This document shows, piece after piece, positions 13,028-24,745 of a DNA stretch of 64,000 bases (positions within the stretch are counted from its first letter, which is position 1; every line of letters starts with the position of its first letter). This DNA comes from DASSUW01 sp963844405. Its GTDB lineage: Bacteria; Actinomycetota; Thermoleophilia; Solirubrobacterales; Solirubrobacteraceae. The stretch covers positions 186,001 through 250,000 of the forward strand of contig CAWJNZ010000004.1 in assembly GCA_963844405.1 (NCBI GenBank), read 5' to 3'. Below the pieces are notes generated by a model. The model worked only from the letters and a program-made list of their open reading frames with translations. It searched no databases and was not told the origin of the DNA. Position numbers and translations under genes: made by a program.

Positions 13028-13615
13028 GTGTCGAAGGTCTTCGTGATCACCGGCCCGTCGGGGGTCGGCAAGGGAACGCTCATCCGCACGCTGCTCCAGC
13101 GCGTGCCCGAGCTCGAGCTGTCGGTCTCCGCGACCACGCGCAGGCCGCGGCTGGGGGAGACCCACGGGGTCGACTACCACTTCCTCGACGACGAGGATTT
13201 CGAGCGCCGGGCGAACGACGAGGAGTTCGTCGAGCACGCCGCCTACTCCGGCCGGCGCTACGGGACGCTCAGGTCGGACCTCGAGCAGCGGCTGGCGCGC
13301 GGGGTGCCGGTGGTGCTCGAGATCGAGGTCCAGGGCGCCCGCCAGGTGGCCGAGCGGATGCCCGAGGCGGAGCGGATCTTCATCGCCCCGCCGTCCGACG
13401 AGGCGCTGCGCAACCGGCTGATCGGCCGCGGGACCGACTCGCCGGAGGACGTCGAGAAGCGCCTCGCCACCGCCCGCGAGGAGCTGCGCGCCCAGGAGGA
13501 GTTCCCGCACGTGGTGATCAACGACCGGCTGGACGACGCGGCGGCGGCCCTGGAGGAGCTCGTTCGCGCGGCGCTAGCATCTAATGCCACGAAACCGACG
13601 GAGGAACCCTCTTGA
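13028..13615 (+). CDS. gmk: Guanylate kinase
   Basis: A 195-residue P-loop kinase that phosphorylates GMP and dGMP. The Walker A GPSGVGKGTL is at residues 9-18, followed by the GMP-binding signature SVSATTRRPRLGE and the VDYHFLD motif. The GTG start begins on the base after the mIHF stop, so the two are co-expressed. The stop overlaps the rpoZ TTG start. Confidence 0.96.
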   Translation: MSKVFVITGPSGVGKGTLIRTLLQRVPELELSVSATTRRPRLGETHGVDYHFLDDEDFERRANDEEFVEHAAYSGRRYGTLRSDLEQRLARGVPVVLEIEVQGARQVAERMPEAERIFIAPPSDEALRNRLIGRGTDSPEDVEKRLATAREELRAQEEFPHVVINDRLDDAAAALEELVRAALASNATKPTEEPS

Positions 13616-13842
13616 TCTCACCCCGCGTCGACCGCCTGCTGGAGAACGTGGACTCGCCGTACGCCAGCGTGATCGTCGCCGCCAAGCGCGCGCGACAGAT
13701 CAACTCGTACTACCACAACCTCGGCGAGGGCACGTTCGAGGAGTTCCCGCCGCCGATGGTGGACACCGGCTCCAAGAACTACCTCACCATCGCCCTCGAA
13801 GAGGTCGCGAGCGGCAAGGTCAAGTACCGCTACCGCGGTTGA
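13612..13842 (+). CDS. rpoZ: RNA polymerase omega subunit
   Basis: A 76-residue protein with the actinobacterial omega pattern: PRVDRLLENVDSPYASVIVA, then AKRARQINSYYHNLGEG, and a C-terminal KNYLTIALEEVASGKVKYR. Omega helps fold and assemble the beta' subunit. The TTG start overlaps the gmk stop (TTGA). The conserved gmk-rpoZ-coaBC order supports the call. Confidence 0.95.
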   Translation: MISPRVDRLLENVDSPYASVIVAAKRARQINSYYHNLGEGTFEEFPPPMVDTGSKNYLTIALEEVASGKVKYRYRG

Positions 13843-13845
13843 GCG

Positions 13846-15103
13846 GTGGCGCGCCTCCTGCTCGGCGTCAGCGGCGGCATTGCCGCCTACAAGGCGATCG
13901 AGCTCGCGCGCCTCGCCATCAAGGCGGGCCACAGCGTCCGCGTCATCCAGACCGAGGCGTCGACCCGCTTCGTCGGCACGACGACCTTCGCCGGCATCAC
14001 CGGCGCCCCCGTCCTCGTCACCGAGTTCGAGCCCGACGCCCTCAGAGGCGCCTTCCCGGGCGACCCCGCGCCTGAGCACGCCCCGCTCAGCCACCTCGAG
14101 CTCGTCGAGCGCGCCGACGCCTTCCTGATCGCCCCGGCGTCGGCCAACACGATCGCCAAGCTGGCGACCGGCCAGGCCGACAACCTGCTCACGTCCGCCG
14201 CGCTCGCCTGCCGGCGCCCGCTGATCGTCGCCCCGGCCATGAACGGGGCGATGTACGAGCACGCGGCCACGCAGGAGAACCTCGCCCGCCTGCGCGCGCG
14301 CGGGGCGACCGTGCTCGAGCCGGGCGCCGGCTCGCTCGCCTCGCTCGGCGAGTACGGCGTCGGCCGCCTGCCGGAGCCGCCCGAGCTGCTGGCCGCCTTC
14401 GAGGCGGCGCTCCGGACCGGCCGCGAGCTCGACGGCCTCAAGGTCCTGGTCACCGCCGGCGGCACCCGCGAGCCGATCGACAGCGTGCGCTTCGTCGGCA
14501 ACCGCTCCTCCGGCCGCATGGGCTTCGCGCTCGCCGAGGAGGCCGCGCGCCGCGGCGCCGACGTCACCGTCGTGGCCGCCAACGTCTCGCTCCCGCGCCG
14601 CGGCGGCATCGAGTACGTCGACGTGGAGAGCGCGCAGGAGCTCGCCGACGCCTGCGAACAGCGCTTCGACGCAGACCGATGTCCTGTTGATGGCGGCCGC
14701 CGTCGCCGACTACCGTCCCGAGCATGCGCACGCCGGCAAGCTCAAGAAGGACCAGGCCGGCCGGGAACTCGAACTGCGCCTCGTACGTACACCTGACGTG
14801 CTCGCCAACCTCGCCCCCAGACGCCGGCCGGGCCAGCTGCTGGTCGGCTTCGCCGCCGAGCACGGCGACGGCGCGCTCGACTACGCGCGCGAGAAGCTCG
14901 AGCGCAAGGGCCTGGACGCGATCGTCGTCAACGACGTCAGCGCGCCGGGCATCGCGTTCGACAGCCCCGACAACGAGGTCACCGTGATCACGGCCGACGC
15001 CGAGATCCACGTGCCGAAGGCGGCCAAGGCCGAAGTCGCCACTGCCATCCTGGACGCGGTCTTGAGCCGCCGTTCATCTTCCGACATGAAGGTGCCGCGC
15101 TGA
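13846..15103 (+). CDS. coaBC: Phosphopantothenoylcysteine decarboxylase/synthase, one frameshift
   Basis: A bifunctional coenzyme A enzyme that ligates cysteine to phosphopantothenate (CoaB) and then decarboxylates the product (CoaC). The CoaC flavodoxin-like part shows GVSGGIAAYKAIELAR, the APASANTIAK loop and PAMNGAMYEH. CoaB shows LVTAGGTREPIDSVRF and GNRSSGRMGF, then after a single-base shift near 14670-14690 LLMAAAVADYRPE, KLKKDQAG and VVNDVS. Both halves are intact apart from the shift, and the pathway is expected to be essential, so the shift is probably a sequence error. The GTG start is 3 nt after rpoZ. Confidence 0.9.
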
Positions 15104-16088
15104 ATGGAACCCCTGGAGCCCACGCCCGAGGCGGAGCGCAACACCGTCGCCCCCGAGCAGGTGGAGGCGGCGGTCTCGGTCGCGAACCGCATCGCCGGCA
15201 ACATCCGCCGCGCGGTCAAGGTCACGGATGACGTGCTCGAGCACGTCATCGTCTCGCTGCTCGCCGAGGGCCACATCCTCGTCGAGGACTACCCGGGCGT
15301 CGGCAAGACGGCGCTGGCGCGCGCCCTCAGCCGGTCGATCGACTGCCAGTTCGCGCGCGTGCAGTGCACGGCCGACCTGCTGCCCGCCGACATCGTCGGC
15401 ACCAACGTCTACAACCAGCGCGAGCAGCGCTTCGAGTTCCGGCCCGGGGCCGATCTTCGCCAACGTGGTGATCGTCGACGAGATCAACCGCGCCTCGCCG
15501 AAGACCCAGTCCGGCCTGCTCGAGTGCATGCAGGAGCGCCAGGTCACCGTCGACGCCACGTCGCACGAGCTGGCGCGGCCGTTCCTCGTCTTCGCCACCC
15601 AGAACCCGGTCGAGTACGAGGGCACCTACCCGCTGCCCGAGGCGCAGGTCGACCGCTTCATGATCCGCGTGTCGCTCGGCTACCCGGACGCCGAGGCCGA
15701 AGCCGGCATGCTGGCCGGCCACGAGGCGCACGACCGCGTGCTCGACCTCGAGCCGGTGGCCGACCGCGCCGAGGTGGTCGAGGCCGTCGAGGCCGCGCAC
15801 GGCGTCCACGCCTCGCGCGCGCTGCGCGACTACATCGTCGCCCTCGTGCGCCACACCCGCAGCGACGGCCGGGTCGAGCTCGGCTGCTCGCCGCGCGCCG
15901 GCCTGATGCTGCTGCGCGCGGCGAAGGCGCGCGCGCTCGTCCAGAGCCGCGACCACGCGCTGCCCGACGACGTGCAGGCGCTGGCCGAGACGGTGCTCGC
16001 GCACCGCATCATGCTCGTGCCCGAGGCGGCGGGCGTCGAGCGCCAGACGATCGTGGCCGACGCGATCGCGGCCACGCCGGCCCTCTAG
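15104..16088 (+). CDS. MoxR-family AAA+ ATPase, one frameshift
   Basis: A MoxR-type ATPase of about 328 residues. Walker A (EDYPGVGKTALA) is in the first frame. After an extra G near 15449 the Walker B VVIVDEINRASPKTQ, the sensor region FVFATQNPVEYEGTYPLPEAQ and the arginine finger DRF follow, then the MoxR lid domain (LGCSPRAGLMLLRAAKA). MoxR ATPases act as chaperone-like factors for VWA/DUF58 and transglutaminase partners, which is exactly what follows here. Function in the cell envelope is inferred from context. Confidence 0.9.
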
Positions 16089-16090
16089 GG

Positions 16091-16133
16091 GATGGCCGAG
16101 CGCACGACCCCCACGACCGCACGCTCGACCATC
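16091..16133 (+). repeat. Intercistronic hairpin repeat, copy 1
   Basis: It fills the gap between the moxR stop and the DUF58 start. Arms GATGGCCGAGCG (16091-16102) and CGCTCGACCATC (16122-16133) pair except for one C/A mismatch. The 19-nt loop contains the core CGACCCCCACG. The right arm ends 2 nt before the ATG. A second copy at 26882-26975 has the same arms with two compensatory base changes and 17 of 19 matching loop bases. Confidence 0.75.
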
Positions 16134-16135
16134 TG

Positions 16136-17230
16136 ATGCGCTCGGCGCTCGGCTGCGCGGCGCTCGGGGTCCTGCTCCTCGTCGTCGCCGGCACGTTCGA
16201 CGCCGAGCCGCTGTACGTGACCGGCTCGGCGCTCGGCCTGCTCGGCCTCGGCGCCGCCGGCTGGATCGGTCTCGGCGCCTGGGGCGCGGAGGTCAGGCGC
16301 GAGCTCGGCGCCCGCAGCGTGCTCGAGGAGCAGCCGCTCGAGGTCCGCATCCGCGCCACCGCCGGCCGCATCCCGCTGCCGCCCGGCTGGATCGACGAGC
16401 CGCTGCTGCCCGAGCCCGTCCGCTTCCGCACCGGGCGGCCCTCCGCGCGCGTGCGCGTCGAGGTCACCTTCGGGCGCCGCGGCCGCCGCCGGCTGGCGCC
16501 GCCCGCGCTCGTGCTGCGCGACCCGTTCGGGCTCGCCCAGCGCGTGGTCACCGGCCACGGGACCGACGAGATCCTCGTCCTCCCGCGCGTGCTTCCCGTC
16601 CGCGCCACCGCCGGCGGCGGCGACGCCACGCCGGCGCACGCCCGCGCGGCATTGATCGCGGCGGCCGAGACCGAGCTCGACGGCCTGCGCGAGCACCGGC
16701 CCGGCTCGCCCGCCTCGCGTATCCACTGGCCGGCCCTCGCCCGCGGGCACGGGCTGATGGAACGCAAGCTGATCTCCGAGGCCGACTCGCGGCCGCTGGT
16801 GGTGCTCGACCCGCGGGCGCCGGCGTCGCAGGACGCGCTCGACAACGCCGTCCGCGCCGCCGCCTCGCTGACCGTCCACTTCGCCCGGCGCCGGGGCGTC
16901 TCGCTGCTGCTGCCCGGCGACCGCCGCGCGCACGTCATCGAGAAGGACCTGCTGGCCTGGCCGGCGGCGCACGTGCGGCTCGCCCTGCTCGACGATTCGA
17001 CCGGGCCGTCGCTGGTGGCCGCCCAGAACCGCCGCGGCCTCGTCGTGCTGGTCGCCGCGCGGCCGCTCGACCGTCCGCCGCGCGGGCTCGGCCGCACGCC
17101 GGGCGGCTGCATCCTCGTCATCCCGAGCGCGCTGCCGAACCGCCGCCCCGTGCTCGAGGTGGCCGGCTGCCAGGGCTTCCTCACCACCCGCAGCGGCGCC
17201 GCCGCGGCGATGGAGGCGGTGGCGGGATGA
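16136..17230 (+). CDS. DUF58 domain membrane protein
   Basis: A 364-residue protein with two N-terminal membrane segments (LGCAALGVLLLVVAGTF and VTGSALGLLGLGAAGWIGL), then a soluble region with the DUF58 signature (LREHRPGSPASRIHWPALAR). The downstream VWA-like part contains VVLDPRAP. DUF58 proteins partner with MoxR ATPases and TgpA-like transglutaminases. The start codon directly follows the hairpin repeat and no Shine-Dalgarno is visible, so translation may rely on coupling to moxR or on the hairpin. The stop overlaps the next start (ATGA). Confidence 0.88.
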   Translation: MRSALGCAALGVLLLVVAGTFDAEPLYVTGSALGLLGLGAAGWIGLGAWGAEVRRELGARSVLEEQPLEVRIRATAGRIPLPPGWIDEPLLPEPVRFRTGRPSARVRVEVTFGRRGRRRLAPPALVLRDPFGLAQRVVTGHGTDEILVLPRVLPVRATAGGGDATPAHARAALIAAAETELDGLREHRPGSPASRIHWPALARGHGLMERKLISEADSRPLVVLDPRAPASQDALDNAVRAAASLTVHFARRRGVSLLLPGDRRAHVIEKDLLAWPAAHVRLALLDDSTGPSLVAAQNRRGLVVLVAARPLDRPPRGLGRTPGGCILVIPSALPNRRPVLEVAGCQGFLTTRSGAAAAMEAVAG

Positions 17231-19488
17231 CCGCGGCGGCCGCCACCGCGCCGCGACAGCTCGAGCACGACCCGACGCTCTCCGTGCCCGTGGCGCGCGG
17301 CCTCGCCTTCGTGGCGCTGGCCGGCTTCGGCGCGCTGCACTGGATGGTGCTGCTCGACCCGGCGGCGCCCGAGCGCGCCCTCTACGCGCTGGTGGCCGGC
17401 GGCATCGCCATGGTCGGGCTCCTGCTCGCGGCGCGGCTCGGCGACCGAGCGCGGCCCGCCGTCGCCGCCGCCGTGTCGCTCGTCGCGCTCGCGCTGGCGC
17501 TCGTCGGCGGCGGCGTGGCCGACGAGCTGCTGCGGCCCGACCGCTGGGGCGCGCTGGCGTCGGGCATCAGCCGCGGCATCGAGTCGCTTGCCCGGCGTGC
17601 GCGTGCCCGTACCGCGGCGTCGACGAGTGGACGCGCACGGTGATCCCGCTCGGCGGGACCGTGATCGTCACCGCGGCGGCGGTCGCCGCGTTCTGGCCGC
17701 GCCGCGGCCGCATCGGCTTCCCCGGCGCGGCGCTCACGCTGCTCGTCGCCCTCTACGCCGTCCCCGCCATCTCGCTCGACTTCGAGAACGAGTTCCTGCG
17801 CGGCGCCGCGCTCGCCCTGCTCGTCCTTGCCTTCCTGCGGCTCGAGAAGCTGCGGGTGGGCGACGCGAGCGCCGCGGGCCTCGTGGCCGCCGGCATCGCG
17901 GTGGTCGCGCTCATGCTCGCCCCGGCCCTCGACCGCGACGCGCCGTGGTGGGACTACGAGACCTGGGCGCTCGGCGCCGCCTCGGCGCGCTCGACGTCCT
18001 TCAGCTGGGACCACGACTACGGCCCGCTCGACTGGCCGCGCGACGGCCGCGAGCTGTTGCGGGTCCGCGCCGAGAAGCGCCCGTCGTACTGGAAGGCGAC
18101 CAACCTCGACTCCTTCGACGGCCGCCGCTGGCTGCAGGAGGACGCGCTCGACGACGACCCCGGCAGACCGGACGACCAGGACGCGATCGAGCAGGGCACG
18201 CAGGACATCGAGGTCACGATCCGCAACCTCTCGAGCCGGCAGTACATCACCGCCGGCTACACGAGCCTGCTCGACGCGCCCACGATCCGCGAGATGTCGC
18301 GCGGCGACGGCACGTGGTTCGCCGGCCGGACCCTGCGCCGCGGCGACGCCTACTCGGCGACCGTGTACACGCCGTCGACCAACGAGACGCAGCGGCGCGA
18401 GGCCGGCAACGAGTTCCCGCGCGATGACCTCCTGCGCTTCCGCGCCCTGCTCCTGCCCGCGACCGGCACCCGCTTCCAGAGTGGGTCGCCGCTCTACCAG
18501 GTGCTCTTCCCGGCCGTCGGCCAGGACGACGACACGCTGCTCGGGGTCGCCGGCCGGCGCGACATCCCGCTCTCGGACGCGGATCTGCGCGAGGCGCTGG
18601 AGAGCGGCCCCTACCGGCGCACGTGGGAGCTCGCCCAGGAGCTGCGCGCCGACGCCGAGACGCAGGAGGACGTGCGTCCAGGCGGTGCTCACCTACCTGC
18701 GCGGCGACTTCGCCTACAGCGAGACGCCGCCCGAGACCGCCTACAACCTCGACGGCTTCCTGTTCGACGCCAAGAGCGGCTACTGCCAGCAGTTCTCGGG
18801 CGCGATGGCGCTGCTCCTGCGGATGGCGGGCGTCCCGGCGCGCGTGGTGACCGGCTTCACCTCCGGCTCGCTCGACACCAAGACGCGCGAGTACGTCGTG
18901 CGCGACCTCGACGCCCACTCGTGGGTCGAGGTCTGGTACCGCGACATCGGCTGGGTCACGTTCGACCCGACGCCGGCCAGCGCCCCGCCCCGCTCGCAGC
19001 CCAACGAGGAGGGCGCGACCTCGGGCGCGAGCGGCAGCGTCGGCCCGCCGAGCCTCGGCGGCGACCTGCCGGCCGATCCCGGCCGCCCGGGCGCGGCGCC
19101 CGAGGACGGCACCAGCTGGCTGTCGATCGCGCTCGCCGTCCTCGCCGCGGCGGCGCTGGCCGCGGGCGGCTGGCTGCTGTGGCGCCGGCGCCGCCGCCGC
19201 GCCGGCACCCCCGAGGCCGCGATCGTCGTCGCCGAGCTCGAGCGCGCCCTGCGCCGCACCCGCCGCCATCCCGGGCCGGGCACGACGCTGCGCGCGCTCG
19301 AGGAGCGCTTCGCCCGCAGCCCGGCCGCCGCCGGCTACGTCCGCGCGGTCCGCGACCTGCGCTACGGCGGCCGCCCCGCCGCGCCGACGGCGGCGCAGCG
19401 GCGCGGCCTGCGCGCCGAGCTGGCCCGCGGCATGGGCCTGACCGGGCGGCTGCGGGCGTGGTGGGCCCTGCCCCCACGCGCTCACTAG
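17227..19488 (+). CDS. TgpA-type membrane transglutaminase-like protein, two frameshifts
   Basis: About 754 residues when read across single-base shifts near 17590-17640 and 18675. The N-terminal part has several membrane segments (DUF3488/TgpA type), then an extracytoplasmic region with the transglutaminase core. The catalytic Cys is in SGYCQQFSGAMALLLRMAG, His in DAHSWVEVWY and Asp in WVTFDPTP. A further membrane segment (LSIALAVLAAAALAAGGWLL) precedes a cytoplasmic DUF4129-like tail. It completes the moxR-DUF58-transglutaminase operon, probably acting on the cell wall or on surface proteins. Substrate unknown. Confidence 0.88.
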
Positions 19489-19492
19489 GGGT

Positions 19493-19533
19493 GCCCAACG
19501 GGACATCGCTCAACACGGAATGGCCCGTTGGGC
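19493..19533 (+). terminator. Hairpin ending the moxR-tgpA operon
   Basis: A perfect 10-bp inverted repeat GCCCAACGGG (19493-19502) and CCCGTTGGGC (19524-19533), with a 21-nt loop, starts 4 nt after the transglutaminase stop. There is no U-tract, as is common in GC-rich actinobacteria. A possible promoter for the TPR gene, TTGGGC...TACACT (19553-19558), overlaps its right edge. Confidence 0.5.
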
Positions 19534-19568
19534 GGGGCCCTCACGATCTCCCTACACTCAGGATCTTC

Positions 19569-19928
19569 ATGGACGACGTGTACGACCTGTTCAAGCGAGG
19601 CACGGCGCTCCTGGAGGCAGGGGACTTCAACTCGGCGACCGTGCCGCTGTCGAAGGCGGCGGAGCTGGAGCCGGAGAAGACCTCGATCCGCGAAGCGCTC
19701 GGCCGCGCGTACTTCCGCAGCCGCCAGTTCGAGGAGGCGCGCGTCGAGTTCGAGGCGGTCGTCGAGCGGGCGCCGACGAACGACTACGCGCTCTTCTGCC
19801 TCGGCCGCGCGCTGATGGAGCTCGGGCGCCCCGCCGAGGCGCGAAAGCCGCTCGCGCTGGCCGCCCAGCTGCGCCCCGAGCGGCGCGACTATCGCATCTA
19901 TCGAGAGCGCGCCGCGAAAGCGGCGTAA
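19569..19928 (+). CDS. Small TPR-repeat protein
   Basis: A 119-residue protein made almost entirely of tetratricopeptide repeats: YDLFKRGTALLEAGDFNSA, then IREALGRAYFRSRQFEEA, then ALFCLGRALMELGRPAEA. It has no signal peptide or membrane segment. TPRs mediate protein contacts; the partner is not evident. A -10-like TACACT ends 10 nt before the ATG, so it is probably transcribed separately from the upstream operon, possibly as a leaderless or short-leader mRNA. Confidence 0.8.
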   Translation: MDDVYDLFKRGTALLEAGDFNSATVPLSKAAELEPEKTSIREALGRAYFRSRQFEEARVEFEAVVERAPTNDYALFCLGRALMELGRPAEARKPLALAAQLRPERRDYRIYRERAAKAA

Positions 19929-19985
19929 GGTCGCGGCGAAGCCGCGAAAGCAGTCGTTGTTGGCCTTGCAGTTCGGGGGGTCCAC

Positions 19986-20076
19986 GGGGGCGAAGCCCCC
20001 CGGGTGGTGCTATAACTTTCGGACAGCTTTTTACCGGCCGCCAGGCCACGAAAAGCGGGCGCTCGCCCGCTTTTTT
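19986..20076 (+). promoter_or_regulatory. Leader of the rimP-nusA-infB operon with intrinsic terminator
   Basis: In order: a GGGGGC-GAA-GCCCCC hairpin (19986-20000, probably ending the TPR transcript); a -10-like TATAAC (20011-20016); an alternative hairpin in which CTTTT pairs with AAAAG around GGCC-GCCA-GGCC (about 20025-20055); and a textbook intrinsic terminator GCGGGC-GCTC-GCCCGC (20055-20070) followed by six T (20071-20076). The terminator stands 20 nt before the rimP ATG. A transcript starting at TATAAC would meet it within about 50 nt, so it looks like an attenuator, as known for nusA operons autoregulated by NusA-dependent termination. Confidence 0.65.
20051..20076 (+). terminator. 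Intrinsic terminator upstream of rimP
   Basis: A 6-bp all-GC stem (20055-20060 with 20065-20070), tetraloop GCTC, flanked by AAAA on the left and TTTTTT on the right. It is the only hairpin plus U-tract terminator I found in the window. Confidence 0.85.
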
Positions 20077-20095
20077 CATGATGATGGGGAACACG

Positions 20096-20515
20096 ATGAG
20101 CAGCGCGATCCAAGCCGACATCGAAGCCCGGCTCTCTGAGGCCGAGCCCGATGTCGAGGTGCTGCTCGCCGAGATCGTGGGCGGCCGCCTGGTGCGGCTC
20201 TTCATCGACCACCCCGACGGCGTCACGCTCGACCTCTGCGAGCGCGTGACGCACCGACTTCCCGAGGTCCGGGAGAAGTACGCGCTCGAGGTGTCCTCGC
20301 CGGGCACGGACCGGCCGCTGACCAAGCCGGAGCACTTCCGGCGGTTCCTCGGCCACCGCGCCCGCGTGCGCACGCGCGGTGAGCACGACGGCCGGCGGTC
20401 GTTCACCGGCGAGCTGCTCGAGGCGAGCGACGACGGCGTGACCGTCGCCGCCGAGACCGGCGTCGTCTCGATCGCGTACTCGGACATCCACCGATCCAAC
20501 CTCCTGGGGGACTGA
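20096..20515 (+). CDS. rimP: Ribosome maturation factor RimP
   Basis: A 139-residue protein needed for 30S subunit maturation. The RimP N-terminal domain motif (LLAEIVGGRLVRLFIDHPDGVTLDLCERVTHRL) is followed by the signature YALEVSSPGTDRPLTKPEHFRR and the C-terminal Sm-like domain. ATG 20096 follows GGGGA by 5 nt; ATGs at 20081 and 20084 are alternatives. Position upstream of nusA-ylxR-infB is the conserved bacterial order. Only 2 nt separate it from nusA. Confidence 0.92.
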   Translation: MSSAIQADIEARLSEAEPDVEVLLAEIVGGRLVRLFIDHPDGVTLDLCERVTHRLPEVREKYALEVSSPGTDRPLTKPEHFRRFLGHRARVRTRGEHDGRRSFTGELLEASDDGVTVAAETGVVSIAYSDIHRSNLLGD

Positions 20516-20517
20516 GC

Positions 20518-21799
20518 ATGTCGCAAGAGATCGTCGACGCCGTGCGCGTCCTCGGGCGAGAGAAGGGCATCTCCGAGGAGAAGCTCATGCTCGCCCTGGA
20601 GGACGCCCTCCTGTCGGCGTACAAGAAGCAGCCGGGCGCGGCCCGCTACGCGCGCGTCCGCATGGACCGCGACAGCGGCGACTTCCGCGTCGACGAGCTG
20701 ATCCTGCCGCCCGACCTGGAGGAGCAGCTGCTCGACGAGGCCGAGGAGGCGGCGACGCTCGAGGAGCGCCGCGTCGACCCCGAGACCGGCGAGGTGATCA
20801 TCCCCGAGGCGCCGGACATCGACCCCGCGCGCCTGGCCGAGTTCGAGGACCAGATCGAGACCCGCGACGTCACGCCGCACGACTTCGGGCGGATCGCCGC
20901 GCAGACCGCCAAGCAGGTGATCCTGCAGCGGATCCGCGAGGCCGAGCGCGACATGATGTTCGAGGAGTACCGCGACCGCGTCGGCGAGCTGATCACCGGC
21001 ATCGTCCAGCAGTCGGACTCGCGCTACACGCTCGTCCAGCTGCGCGAGCGCGTCGAGGCCCTGCTGCCGAAGTCCGAGCAGGTCGACGGCGAGCGCTACG
21101 ACCACTCGCAGCGCATCAAGGCCGTGATCAAGGAGGTCTAGCTCCTCGACCCGCGGCCCGAGCATCATCGTCTCGCGGCGCGACCCGGAGCTGATCAAGA
21201 AGCTGTTCGAGCTCGAGGTGCCGGAGATCGCCGACGGCCTGGTGGAGATCACCAACGTCGCCCGCGAGCCGGGGTACCGCTCGAAGATCGCGGTCGTCTC
21301 GCATGCCGACGGCGTCGACCCGGTCGGCGCCTGCGTGGGCCCGCGCGGCTCGCGCGTGCGCATGGTCGTCTCCGAGCTGCGCGGCGAGAAGATCGACATC
21401 ATCCCGTACAACGACGAGCCCGCGCGGTTCGTGGCCAAGGCGCTCAGCCCCGCGCGCGTGCGCGAGGTGCTGGTCGACGACGACGGCAAGCAGGCGACGG
21501 TCATCGTGCCCGACGACCAGCTCTCGCTGGCGATCGGCCGCGAGGGCCAGAACGCCCGGCTCGCCGCCCGGCTGACCGGCTGGCGCGTCGACATCCGCTC
21601 CGAGACCGAGTTCTCCAAGCAGGAGAGCGAGTCCGGCTACGACGACAACGGCGCGGAGGACGTCGGCGGCCGCTGCCACGCGATCCTCGCCAACGGCCGT
21701 CGCTGCCCGAACGCCGCGCTGCCGAGCTCGCGCTACTGCGGCCTCGATTCGCATCAGGCGCTCGAGGGCAAGGACACCGACGTCGTCGGGCGGGCCTGA
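20518..21799 (+). CDS. nusA: Transcription factor NusA with Cys/His tail, one frameshift
   Basis: NusA controls pausing, termination and antitermination. The N-terminal RNA polymerase-binding domain (MSQEIVDAVRVLGREKGISE) and S1 domain lead to a single-base shift near 21138. KH domains follow (RRDPELIKKLFELEVPEI, VGACVGPRGSRVRMV, SLAIGREGQNARLAARLTGW). About 426 residues in total. An unusual C-terminal tail has CX9CX10CX4H spacing (RCHAILANGRRCP...SRYCGLDSH), suggestive of a small zinc-binding module not present in standard NusA. The shift falls exactly between S1 and KH1 in a gene expected to be essential, so error is likely. Confidence 0.92.
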
Positions 21800-22040
21800 G
21801 CGCCAAGCCGATCCGACGCTGCGCGGGGTGCGGCGAGCGCGCCCCGCGAGGGGCACTCCACCGCTTCGCTACCGTGGAGGGTCACCTCGTGCCCGATCCG
21901 GGCGCGCGCCTGCCGGGTCGCGGCGCCTGGGTGCACCAGACAGTTGATTGCTTCGACGCCGCGGTCGCCCGCCGCGGCTTTCAGCGGGCGCTGAAGGCGC
22001 CCGTGACCATCCCAGAGGACACCGTAGACTTCATTCACAC

Positions 22041-22068
<28 letters not shown>
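21796..22068 (+). CDS. ylxR: YlxR (DUF448) RNA-binding protein
   Basis: The sequence KPIRRCAGCGERAPRGALHRF, then GARLPGRGAWVHQTVDCFDAAVARRGFQRAL, is the DUF448/YlxR fold, with its CxxC pair and GRGAW motif. YlxR sits between nusA and infB in most bacteria and is a nucleoid-associated or RNA-binding regulator. No ATG, GTG or TTG is available near the start. The only junction-type start is CTG 21796, which overlaps the nusA stop (CTGA). The 3' end overlaps infB by 28 nt and contains the infB promoter. Confidence 0.82.
22003..22030 (+). promoter_or_regulatory. Internal promoter before infB
   Basis: GTGACC (22003-22008), a 16-nt spacer and TAGACT (22025-22030) lie inside ylxR and end 10 nt before the infB ATG. 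The layout closely copies the mIHF promoter (same -10 hexamer, same spacer). It would give infB a leaderless or near-leaderless transcript independent of the operon promoter. Confidence 0.5.
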
Positions 22069-24406
<2,338 letters not shown>

Positions 24407-24408
24407 CT

Positions 24409-24429
24409 CCGCGGGGCACCGGCCCGCGG
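24409..24429 (+). promoter_or_regulatory. Hairpin between infB and ylxP
   Basis: CCGCGGG (24409-24415) and CCCGCGG (24423-24429) form a 7-bp stem with a 7-nt loop. It begins after the infB stop and ends 4 nt before the next ATG (TCTGATG). The arrangement stop-hairpin-TCTGATG is shared with the two repeat copies at 16091 and 26882, although the arm sequences differ. Confidence 0.4.
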
Positions 24430-24433
24430 TCTG

Positions 24434-24745
24434 ATGGACCCCTTCGTCGTGCTCATGCGCGTTCATCTGCATTTCCCGGAGGTCGGCTCGCTGAAGGGCA
24501 AGCGTGCCGAGCTCAACCGCGTCAAGGCGCATTTACGCGAGCGTTGCGGCGCGACGGTGGCCGAGGTCGCCCACCAGGACACGTGGCAGCGCTCGACGCT
24601 GGCGGTCGCCTTGACCGCCGGCTCGCCGGGCCGCGCCGCCGAGGCGGCCGACAACGTCGGCCGCTACCTCGACGCCCGCTTCCCGCAGGGCGTGCGCGTC
24701 GAGCGACGGCTGGCGTCATGGGACGACCTGGAGTCACTACGATGA
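24434..24745 (+). CDS. ylxP: YlxP / DUF503 family protein
   Basis: A 103-residue protein with the DUF503 pattern: VVLMRVHLHFPEVGSLKGKRAELNRVKAHLRER, then AEVAHQDTWQRSTLAVALTA. It commonly lies between infB and rbfA. The molecular function is unresolved. The stop overlaps the rbfA start (ATGA), so the two are co-translated. Confidence 0.9.
   Translation: MDPFVVLMRVHLHFPEVGSLKGKRAELNRVKAHLRERCGATVAEVAHQDTWQRSTLAVALTAGSPGRAAEAADNVGRYLDARFPQGVRVERRLASWDDLESLR

Noticed and set aside
15440..15460. Programmed ribosomal frameshifting in moxR, infB, nusA or pyrK
   Set aside because: No slippery heptamer with a downstream structure is seen, the sites differ from gene to gene, and there is no reason for so many unrelated genes to share this. 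Sequence error is simpler.
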